From Hyaloperonospora brassicae (Eukaryota; Oomycota; Peronosporomycetes; Peronosporales; Peronosporaceae): a stretch of DNA of 64,000 nt. A model generated the notes under the pieces. That model worked only from the letters and a program-made list of their open reading frames with translations, was not told where the DNA came from and searched no databases. The stretch spans positions 62,001-126,000 of the forward strand of contig CANTFL010000748.1 of NCBI GenBank assembly GCA_947650285.1, in the 5' to 3' direction. This document shows positions 22,821 to 31,293 of the stretch, piece by piece. The first letter of the stretch is position 1. Each line of letters starts with the position of its first letter. Made by a program: the position numbers and the translations under genes.

Positions 22821-24614
22821 TCAAACCGCCACTTTCACTTGTCCATTCTGCTCAGCTGAGTTCGGGACACCGTCGTACACGTCCTCGGTACCAAAGTGAG
22901 TGGCCGCGAGTTCAGATGACACCTTCATGTCAAAGGCAGGCATTTCACCCACGCAGGACTTGTCCACGCGTCTGAGGTTTGCGTTGTTTGCAACGTACGA
23001 GATGAGCAATTCCATTCCGCAGTTCTTGCCATCGTCTCCAAACGGTGTTTTCTCAATCGTCACTTCCGGCGAGTAGTCGAATGTAACAAGTTCCTTCTTC
23101 GACGTGTTGAGCGTCTTGAGCAAAGTCCTGGCGTGCTTGATGTGATTCACTGGGTCCAATCGTCCGTGCATCAGTAGCACGCTGGCATGGCCGGGGACCG
23201 TAGCCGGTTCAGCCCAGAACTGATCATGCGGGTATAGGAGGGAATCAGCTTCGTACTGAGCCACTCCTACTTCCTCGCACGCCAGCGACTGCTCTTTCGA
23301 GTATTGACAGTACATGGGGATCGTGCAGGGACTCTTGACGTCCGACATGCTCAAAGTCTCGAAGCGAGTTAGCAGGTCGGTAAAGGTTGGCGTAGGTGTC
23401 TGCCACATTTCGGAAAACACAATCAACATTGATTGCACGTACGAATTGAGCGACTCGCTGTCGTCGAGTGCCGGATCCTTTGCGCGGGAGGCCGCAAAGA
23501 ATGTCGTCAAGACGTCGACGTCGTTGGCATCGCATCGATTGATCCTGTGCACCACTGGTGCGATCATGGATCGCGCGCTTGCGTCCATCAAAAGCCCGCC
23601 CAGTTTGAATCGAAGGCCAGTAGATGGATCTTCCCCAGACGCCTTCGCGACCATCTTAGCGCAAGTCGAGTTTGGATTGCTATCGAACTCTTTAAGGACG
23701 TTGTAGAGCGTGGCGGACAAGCTGGTGGCTTTGAAGTGAGAAGCGCAGCCGCTGTCTTGCGCGCACAGCCTCATAAAACGATCGCCCACGTCACTAAACT
23801 CAGCATCGTGCTCGGTGTAGTAAGACTTCTTGCCCGGTGCGACTGACGAGGCGATAGTGCTGTCCAAAACGTATCCGTTCACGCTCGACGGTTTCAACTG
23901 CATCAGACGCTGGACTGCCAACGTTCCGTAGCCCGAGCCGTATACAATCGTGTCCGCGTCGTTTGTGTGCTTGGCAATGAAGCTGGAAATGTCCATAGCA
24001 GCGCTCGTGGTTGAGAATGAAGCGAGGTTTCCATACTTTTTGTGCAGGTTTTGAGAGCACGCAGGAACCTCCAGGTATATCGCGTCGCCTTCAGGCTGGG
24101 TCTTGATCGTCGGGCTCTCACCTGACTCGCAATGAAGCCGTGTACTGCGTCCACTGCCGCGGACGTCCATCGTGTACACGTTGACTGCTCCTCCCAGACT
24201 CTTGTAAAGCGTCACCATCGACTGCTCCACTACAACATGATGCACAAGTGTCCTCAATTAGTGTCAACCTATATCCGAGTACAACCACAACCTTCCCGTA
24301 CCTGTAGCGGACGCAGCCCCTGAGATGAACCACACGTTCGCGGCGCCATCCGCCTTGACTCCCTTCGCACGCAACCGCTTGACGAAGACGTCGATTGTCG
24401 GCTTTACACCCACCGGTACCTTACAGACACCAGAGTGACACAACGGAGTCTCGTAGGTCACGCACTCGGCTTTGTATTCGCCTTTGCCGGGGAAGCTGTA
24501 CGCCGAGCAAGGTCCCCATCCGGGAAACGAACGACCCAACGTGCTGTTGAGAGCGGCCGAGCCTTGGCCGACCCATCCAGCTGCGAGTGTGCTCAGCGCG
24601 TAATGAAGACGCAT
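22821..24614 (-). CDS. Secreted S33/TAP-like serine protease family protein, probably non-catalytic
   Basis: Joining 24614-24302 and 24229-22821 gives a 573-residue protein (1722 bp, frame kept). Residues 1 to about 20 look like a signal peptide (MRLHYALSTLAAGWVGQGSA), so it is probably secreted; there are many Cys and several NxT sites. The fold is alpha/beta hydrolase: MVTLYKSLGGAVNVYTMD at 109-126, DVRGSGRS at 126-133, ASFSTTSA at 174-181, and LLMHGRLDP at 456-464 carrying the expected catalytic Asp463. From memory of oomycete S33 relatives, the nucleophile box should be GxSYG, but here residues 202-206 are GSGYG, with Gly at the Ser position. The catalytic His expected after the EYATHG-type strand is absent (YSPEVT at 490-495), and the oxyanion GGPG box is GAAS (about 100-103). 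The frame is otherwise intact. It is the only gene here with a host-gene look. I infer a pseudoenzyme. Confidence 0.85.
24230..24301 (-). other. Intron of the S33-family gene (72 bp)
   Basis: On the minus strand the donor is ACAG|GTACGG and the acceptor GTTGTAG|TGGAG, with a branch-like ACTAAT about 30 nt before the acceptor. Splicing joins phase-1 codon halves to give ...SAT-VEQSMVTL..., restoring the family's conserved block. Unspliced, the reading frame stops within the intron. Confidence 0.8.
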
Positions 24615-24645
24615 CGCCACTTGGGACAATGTTGTCGAGACCCGT

Positions 24646-24660
24646 CAAATTGGAATGTTG
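24646..24660 (-). promoter_or_regulatory. Possible oomycete initiator (Inr)-like element
   Basis: About 35-45 bp upstream of the ATG at 24614 the minus strand reads ACATTCCAATTTG, close to the oomycete core-promoter consensus TCATTYYNCAWTTT but with one base missing. The position is typical for oomycete start sites. This is a single degenerate match and is weak evidence. Confidence 0.3.
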
Positions 24661-26517
24661 TTGTTGTGTCCGCACGCCAAAGTGCGGGCCGTGCGTGTGC
24701 CCTGCAGCCGACAGGAACATCGGGTCTCATGTTGAGATGTGCAATGATTGCTTCCTCTCGAACGGAGCCGCGTGGTGGATTGTTAGTTCCCCACGCCCAG
24801 CTGGCCACCGACGGCAAGTGCTGTGCATGCAAAGACGAGGACGCGATTGTAGCATCGCAAGCTCTCGATTTAGGAACACGCTCATTGATGGACTGCCACG
24901 TGGCGAGTACGAAGAAGTCTGGTGGTAGAAGAGGCTGGTGGATCACGATTTAACGACGCGATGAGATGCGGAGGAAACGAGCCAAGCGCTTTAACACACC
25001 AGCTGACGATCGGAATAGCTTCTTGTTGTCACGACGAATGTGACCTCATCTGTAGAGCCATTGGCAGCGCTATCGAGAGAAAGAACAGATAAGGAATGGC
25101 GACAGCTCTCCGGATGTCTGCGTCCCAGCGTCGGTTCAACCAAGAGTCCACTCGCGTTGCACTGACCGATTTGGCGCTGCAAACCTAAAATGCGTTCCTC
25201 ACTCGCCTTGCTACTCCCCCTGACGTTCAAGCGCGTGTATCGACACACTGCTTATACTGAGTTGCATGCTGGTAAGCGATCAACATGTACTAAGCCGCAT
25301 GGACACGCAGGTCATTCATTGACCATGAACTCAGCCACTGCTCCGACATTTTGCAGAGTTCTATTTACAACGGCCATCATTCTGATTGGTGAGACCGACG
25401 CCTCTCGATGTCATACGCTACATCGCGTGTGACATCGAGCGATTTCACATCAGTGCGATGAAGAGACATGTAAACGTGCTACAGATGGAGCAGCAGATGT
25501 CTTTTCTTCTTAGACGAGCAGAATGAGTGTTTATTGATCTTCGCTATGACGACGTCCTTTCTGCGACTGCTGCTCTGTGTCGATGCATTCGGGTCACGAG
25601 CGACATGACAAAGCGCCACGGAAGTGCTTCCTTGTGTTTTCCATGAATCGCTTCAGGCGTGTCGCTGTAAACAAATTGACTTCGCCATTGTATTCATCAA
25701 GGCACGATGCATCTTGCTTACCAATTTGGGCTCAAGTGCAACAACCGTGCGACAGAGTTCACCGATGAGTTGACACGGCGACTTCTTACGCTGGGCGGGA
25801 AGTCCCTCAGCGCTAATCCTCAGCTGTATAAAAGTGCCTTATGCCCGCTGTATTCGCCACAGGAGGCAAGATAGAGTGCGAACTGGAGAGAAGAGGCAAG
25901 ACATGCTCGAGATTTTAGGCCACGCAACCGCAACCTCAAACACCCGTCATTCGCACTTGTTTTGCTCGATTGCTTTCGCCTACGAGTCACCGGTTTGTTT
26001 TCGGTAAATGAAAATTCCGAATCCCGCGACGAGCACTTGCCCAGAACGTGATAACGTCCGTTCGCTCAGTACCGGAGGTACATGGCACGAGCGAAGATGG
26101 CGCTTTATCAGCCTGTTAGAAGCGCTGCTTATCTTCTCTTCTGACCCCTCGGCCTTGCATGCATCCGGGGCTATGTTACAGGTGGCATGTGCTACTAGTG
26201 GAGTGCCTCTCCCAAGTAGCCCGACGTTTTGGACCCGCCGAATGAGCCAGCAAAGAGGAGAACGATGTGTTCAACGTAGAAGACCCATGCAAAGCTCCTT
26301 ACAAGCATGGTAAGATCGTTACAAGTACTTCATGCGCAGCCTAATCCGCTTCCTCCACTACGCAATGTATAATTCTACAGGAAAGATCGCCGTTTAAGAA
26401 TTAGCTCACGGTCGACGAATACTTTTGTGTTATTCGTCCTATCGATATTCTGTGCCCCCCCTCGCAGTAAGTAACTAAATATCAAAGTTCGTGTATAGAT
26501 GATTAGTGAGTTAAAAG
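24661..26517. other. Intergenic region upstream of the S33-family gene
   Basis: No coding domain is supported on either strand; the open frames here lack recognisable motifs. A 10-bp perfect inverted repeat CTCGATGTCA / TGACATCGAG with a 16-nt loop lies at 25404-25439. The region ends at an RNase H-like retroelement remnant. Confidence 0.5.
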
Positions 26518-26919
26518 GTGAGGTATATTTATGTACGCGAACGACCTGCTATATCCTGTCGCTTGGTAACAAAGTTGCCGCAACGTAGACTACCTTATGG
26601 GATAGGTAGTACTAGTCCAACAGCAGAGCGCCTACGCGCAGACTCTTGTCTCGAGTCGATTTGGTCCATCGGGGCCCAGTATGACGTGTTGATCGACGTG
26701 AGCGGCCTCCAGCCAGTGGTTGACATCATTGTCGAGAAAAGCCGTAGCCTCCTTGGCAACACATTGTTCTGATGAAGCGTGCACTTGAATAGAAGATCCC
26801 GTGTCCATAGCGATATTCGCGAGTCGATCCGCCATTTATTGTATGTGCGGTAATGATGCTCCCAGCTGAAGACATCGACGTCGATAAAGATGATGCGTGA
26901 TTGTCGAAATAATTGCATC
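26518..26919 (-). pseudogene. RNase H-like retroelement gene, 3' half (split by gypsy A)
   Basis: Reading minus in two frames, this continues the gene at 35302-34741: FSWEHHYRTYN then MADRLANIAMDT and FLDNDVNHWLEA. This order (HHYRAxNKMADxxAN, then a DVHHWL-like end) belongs to the RNase H domain encoded by retroelements common in oomycetes. One frameshift separates the two pieces. The 5-bp AAGTG duplication at its boundary shows that gypsy A inserted here. Confidence 0.6.
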
Positions 26920-26924
26920 AAGTG
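26920..26924 (+). repeat. Target-site duplication of gypsy A (left)
   Basis: AAGTG, identical to 34736-34740 immediately after the 3' LTR. Confidence 0.9.
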
Positions 26925-27451
26925 TGTAACGGGGTTACACGTCGGCTGGTAGCCGACGATAGGTGTGGGGCACACACGAGAGGGGGGTACCCTATAAGGT
27001 AATCTTAGAACACAGTGAGCGTATCAATTGTTGAAGACTGGTGTCTGTCATCAATTGATTGCAAGATCTTTTAAGAGGTTATTTAGGGCAGGTTAAATAC
27101 GTTGTTCTAAGGTGTTCTTTTAGGTTAAATGAAGAAATAAAATTCAGTTCCCATTTTGATCAACAAAAGACACGTGCCTCTCTCAGGCGTCTTGCGATCG
27201 TAAGGAAGTAGCAACGCCTTGTTAAGGCAGCTACTCCTTGTGCACTTAGTGCATTCGATTCTTTGAATCGTTTGGTCCCCCTGGAACAGGGACCGTAAGC
27301 TCTTTGAGCTGTTGACTCTCTGAGTCGGGTTCTCTTAACCTTCTTTAAGCTCTCTGAGCTGTTGACTCTCTGAGTCGGGTACTTTGAACCAAAGTTGCTC
27401 ATTGAGCGTAAAGTCTTCCTCTGACTTAAGGAGCTGTGTAGCTCCGCCACA
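26925..27451 (+). repeat. gypsy A 5' LTR
   Basis: It runs TGTAACGGGG...CTCCGCCACA. The second half (27170-27451) is a run of small perfect inverted repeats, for example GCCTTGTTAAGGC, GATTCTTTGAATC, AGCTCTTTGAGCT, GACTCTCTGAGTC (twice), CTTTGAACCAAAG and GAGCTGTGTAGCTC, plus GGTCCC...GGGACC. Confidence 0.95.
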
Positions 27452-27453
27452 CT

Positions 27454-27471
27454 TGGTAGCACTCGTAGTCA
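27454..27471 (+). promoter_or_regulatory. Primer-binding site of gypsy A
   Basis: TGGTAGCACTCGTAGTC starts two bases after the LTR. It begins TGG, the complement of a tRNA CCA tail. The same site follows the 5' LTRs of gypsy B (43031-43015, minus) and of the decayed gypsy at 56833. I cannot name the tRNA. Confidence 0.7.
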
Positions 27472-27510
27472 ATCTACACCTGAGTCGGTAACGACAGATC
27501 CTCTGCGAGG

Positions 27511-28545
27511 ATGGAGCAATCCACACCCCTCTCTGAGGCTCAAAAGGTCGCGCTTGATAAGCTGACCGCGGCCGTAGGCTCTGAGTATGTATAGTTTCTA
27601 GCTGCACAGGGTCCCGATGTGCTCAATGCACGAGTCGAGGCCTTTACGCAGTATGAAACGGCCCTGTTGGGCCAGGTTCAAAACCAAGTAGCGTCGGCTA
27701 TGCCGACACGCTACGTGGCTATGCCACCAGAAGAGGCTAAGCCTCGTCTCCTTCGGGTAGATGTTAAACTTTACTCCGGGAAGGAGGGGGAGAACTTGAC
27801 CCTCTGGATTCGTGAGATTGAGATGGCCATGGACTCTGGTCTCATCTCACTAGAGAACCAGCGGGTCTCTTTGGCCATCTCTAAGCTCGATGGTAGAGCT
27901 AGAGAGTGGGCTTTGACGTGTGGCACGTCGGTCAATTTGGCATTTCCCACGTGGGAATCGCTCAAGTTAGACCTCATGCGAGTTTCCTCGCCGCCTAACC
28001 AGGCCAATCGCGTGCGCTCACGCTTTTTGTCTACCCGTCAGGGTAAGAGCGAGTTAACGAACTATGTCCAAGAGTTGAGAACTCTAATGGCTGCTATGCA
28101 GTCTGACCCTCTCCCTGAGACTGTCTACGTGACAGTCTTCATGGAAGGTCTCCGAACTGGCGTGGCCAGAACCGAGGTTTTTCGGGTTCATCCCTCTACC
28201 TTCGAGGAAGCTGTGAGCGTCGCTCAAAATGCTGAGCACAACTTCAAGTCGGCCAGACTTGGTTGGAATGGGTACAACCCCAGCTTTGCGAGGGCGGCCT
28301 CTGCGAGGGCTTCGGCTTACTGTAAGCCAGAACCGATGGATCTCAGCCATGCTGAAGATGAAGGCGAAGCGGAGCTTCATGTTGCGGAGCAACGACAGGA
28401 CGTGAGGCGCTGTTACACGTGCGGAAGCACTAAACACTTGCGTCCCACTTGTCCCTTGCGTAAGCAACAACCGACTCCTATGAGTCGAAACCCCAGCCTC
28501 AACCAGAAACCTGGTATGGCACGGGGAAACGTCGACACCCAGTAG
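27511..28545 (+). pseudogene. gypsy A Gag (capsid and nucleocapsid), TAG at codon 28
   Basis: From ATG 27511 the frame runs 345 codons but has TAG at 27592-27594 (codon 28); it is open after that. The capsid part matches Retrotrans_gag domains (LTLWIREIEMAM, AFPTWESLK, FLSTRQGKSELTNYVQELRTL, VFMEGLRTG). A nucleocapsid knuckle CYTCGSTKHLRPTC (C-X2-C-X4-H-X4-C) lies at 28411-28452. Gag packages the RNA in a virus-like particle. Gypsy B has the same TAG. The first in-frame ATG after the stop lies about 90 codons in from the ATG at 27511, so either Gag is lost, or the stop is read through, or the first 27 codons act as a leader peptide. The frame ends at TAG 28543-28545 inside the frameshift hairpin. 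Confidence 0.85.
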
Positions 28546-29420
28546 GCGCGGGGCGCCCTACTGGGGTAGAACTAAGTTCTGTCACATCTCTACGAGGTAG
28601 AGTGAAACAGGGCTTAGCCCCAATTAGCGCTGTGCCAGCCAGCACAGAGCGTGGATACAAGCCTGGCTTGTTAGTCGCCGAGGCGAAAGTTAAAGGCTTT
28701 GAGAAGCCGTGGTCGATTTTAATCGATTCAGGAGCATCATGTAACTATGCTCGACGTCGTTCCCTTGAGGGAAGTCAGCGATACGCTGAAGCGCTCAAAG
28801 CGCACGAAGGTGATTCGATCACCGTTCGTTTAGCGACTGGTAGTCGCGTCACGGTGCCTAAAGTTCCGTTGAATTTAGGTGTGAAGTTTTTGGACTTTGA
28901 CAGCATTGAACGTTGTCTCGTCCTCGATTTGGATTCGAGATATGATCTCATCCTGGGTATGGCTTGGCTTGAACGCCATGAGCCATGGATTGATTGGAGG
29001 TCTAAGACCTTAGTCGCCACGCGCAATGTTTCTAGCGAAGCTTTGGAGAGTCATGAACCCACCTTTGCTAGGCAACAAAAGCGCTATTGGCGCGAGCCAT
29101 TGACGGAAGATGTCAATGTGCTGGACATTGGTATGTCAGAGTTATTTAACTCGAATGTCGATGACATAAATATTGAGCGGAGCTCTTCTAACGCGTTTGG
29201 AGAGAGTTATACTCCGTTGAGTGATACTCGTTGTGATACTGAGTCACTGCATGCGTCAAGCATGGTTGGTCTAGGGCCGAAACATCAAGAATGTAATTCC
29301 TCTGATGTAAGTGCGGTGGCACGTGAAATTACACAGAGTGAGGGCGGCCGAGGTGGCACCTCACTGAATGTCGGTAATGACATTGTTGGCGAGAAGCCAG
29401 TGTTCAGGGCTAGGCCCTAA
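28464..29420 (+). pseudogene. gypsy A Pol, protease part
   Basis: The pol frame (-1 relative to gag) is open from 28464. It contains the retropepsin active site LIDSGAS (catalytic Asp at about 28725) and the C-terminal DLILGMAWLERHEPWIDW block, a complete protease by family standard. This enzyme cleaves the Gag-Pol polyprotein. The frame ends at 29420 because a 118-bp tandem duplication (29311 versus 29429, with a 2-bp loss) shifts it; the frame then resumes one register over at 29368. Confidence 0.85.
28524..28565 (+). promoter_or_regulatory. -1 ribosomal frameshift signal at the gag-pol junction
   Basis: GGGAAAC at 28524-28530 is a canonical X-XXY-YYZ slippery site in the Gag frame (G GGA AAC). 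A 7-nt spacer follows (28531-28537), then a 28-nt GC-rich hairpin at 28538-28565 with 9 outer pairs (CCCAGTAGG/CCTACTGGG with one bulge) and 3 inner pairs. The Gag stop lies in the 5' arm. A -1 shift enters the protease frame, which is open from 28464. Gypsy B has an identical arrangement (41961-41920). Confidence 0.8.
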
Positions 29421-29546
29421 TGCTATAAGTGCGGTGGCACGTGAAATTACACAGAGTGAGGGCGGCCGAGGTGGCACCTCACTGAATGTCGGTAATGACA
29501 TTGTTGGCGAGAAGCCAGAGTGTTCAGGGCTAGGCCCGAATGCTGT
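29311..29546 (+). repeat. 118-bp tandem duplication private to gypsy A
   Basis: The block starting GTGCGGTGGCACGTG occurs at 29311 and again at 29429. The first copy lacks two bases (GCCAGTG versus GCCAGAGTG). Gypsy B has a single copy. The net shift is +1, so it breaks pol downstream of the protease. Confidence 0.9.
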
Positions 29547-30153
29547 ACGTGAAGTGGTCCGTGTAAATCCACTGGGTGAAGTGTTTGAGTTACGTAACAC
29601 TTCACCAGATGTCGCTCAAGACATGATCTCTCGTATAGAGCGTGCTAAGATAAACAGCAATCACGGGGACCCTACTGTCCCGGCCTCTAAGAGGCGTAAG
29701 GTTTCTTTGAGGAAACTATCGAAGCGTAGGGTGGTGACTGTTAAGCGCCCAACGTTTAAGAAGTCACGAAGTGATAATAGTAATAATACATTGTATACAC
29801 TTGTCAATGGATTGACTGGCCAGATCGATGGCAATATTAGTCTTGAGACTCTTCCATCCGTAGATAAAATCTTTGAGCTAGACGAGATGTCTGACGGCGA
29901 ATTTAACCAAGCCTTGCAGGCAGGAGAATTCTCCGAGTTAGTGGTCATTCGGCCTGATATTGAGTTGAACTCATCCTCGTTATTGGACGAGTCTGTCCTT
30001 GAGGACACAAAGGCGGCATTGGATGCCCGTAGTGGATCCTCGATCCTTAAGGATCCTCTTGATCCGTTCTATCCTTTGGTAAAGGAATTTCAAGACGTGG
30101 TGTGTCACAACCCACCGTCCGTCTTAAATCCCGATAGAGATGTACGTCATTAA
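29368..30153 (+). pseudogene. gypsy A Pol, protease-RT linker
   Basis: The frame is open for about 260 codons of low-similarity linker that is rich in Ser, Asn and Arg/Lys and includes a basic [15 protein letters not shown] segment (nuclear-localisation-like). It ends at TAA 30151-30153, immediately before the conserved IDLVPGTKYCV start of RT. Gypsy B has the same TAA (40452-40450), where family logic expects a Glu codon (GAA). Confidence 0.75.
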
Positions 30154-30990
30154 ATTGACTTGGTTCCTGGAACTAAATACTGCGTAACACGGCAGTGGCC
30201 TTTGCCCAAGGAACAGTGTGACGTCATAGACGACTTCTTTCGTGCAAAGCACGCGGCGGGGATGGTTCGTGAGAGCAAATCTCCCCATTCCACACCGACC
30301 TTCTGTGTCAAAAAGCCCAACGGGAAGTGGCACATTGTTCATGCTTACAATAAGCTTAATGTGGCCACCATCCCGGCTCAGACACCAATTCCGAGGAAGG
30401 ATGTTCTTCAGAACAATATGGTGGGATGTACAATGTACAGTGCGCTAGACTTAGTCGATGGTTATTACCAGCTTCTCATGCGAGAAAGCGATATTCCGCT
30501 GACAGCGGTCAGCACTCCAAGCGGTATGCTCTGGGAGTGGCTCGTTATGCCGCAAGGGCTATCAAATGCCCCGGCTACATTCAACCGTCTTGTGACACAA
30601 TTGTTTAGACCTCACAGAGGTTATGCACAGACGTACTTTGATGACATCTTTGTCCATAGTCGTGCTATGAACGGTCGGTCAGATGTGGATAATCACATTG
30701 ACCATTTACGAGCGGTGCTCGAGTGCATGCGCACGAATAAGTTGTACGCCAACGCGTCTAAGTGCATTTTTGGTGCAGAAGAGATTCCCTTTTTAGGGTG
30801 CTTTATTGGTAAGCAAGGCCTTAGAGCGGATCCCGCAAAGGTAAAAGCCATAGTTGATTGGCCGGTTCCAAAGAACCAAAAGGACTTAAGTAAGTGGCTT
30901 GGTCTCGCCAATTACTTACACAAGTACAGTGCGAATTACGCAGACATAGCTCGGCCATTGACCAATATCCTTAAAAAGGATGTGGAATGA
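30154..30990 (+). pseudogene. gypsy A Pol, reverse transcriptase
   Basis: All RT blocks are present: FCVKKPNGKWH, YNKLN, SALDLVDGYYQ, LVMPQGLSNAPATFNR, and the catalytic YFDD at 30634-30645 followed by IFVHS, then FLGCFI. The domain itself has no lesion. It ends at TGA 30988-30990, where the family has a Trp codon (KDVE-W-CW). Gypsy B shares the TGA (39291-39289). RT copies element RNA into cDNA in the particle. Confidence 0.85.
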
Positions 30991-31293
30991 TGCTGGACTA
31001 GCACTGAGCATGATGCTTTTCAAGCAGTCAAGGAGAGTCTCCTACATGCGCCCATATTGGCTTTGCCTGACCCTGATCGATCTTTAAGTGTCGTCTGTGA
31101 CGCATATGACTTTGCCATAGGCAGCGCTCTGTTACAAACAGATGATGATGGGCGGGAACGCGTTATTGCGTTTGAGTCCCGACAGCTAAAAGCTGCGGAG
31201 AAAAACTATCTTGTTCATGACAAAGAGCTGCTTGCAATGAAGTATGCTCTCGTCAAATTCAGAGTTCATCTTCTTGGCTCTAAGCCGTTGTGA
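30991..31293 (+). pseudogene. gypsy A Pol, RNase H
   Basis: The same frame resumes after the TGA. LSVVCDAYDFAIGSALLQ, VIAFESRQLKAAEKNY and KELLAMKYAL are the standard gypsy RNase H blocks with the first Asp and Glu residues. At about 31285 a single base is missing (SKP-L-stop instead of SKPF-VIDTDHASL), so the end of RNase H continues one register over. Gypsy B carries the identical deletion. Confidence 0.8.

Noticed and set aside
23245..23846. Long open frames opposite and in other registers of the S33-family gene
   Set aside because: Shadows of a GC-rich coding exon; no motif, and the minus-strand family match is clear.
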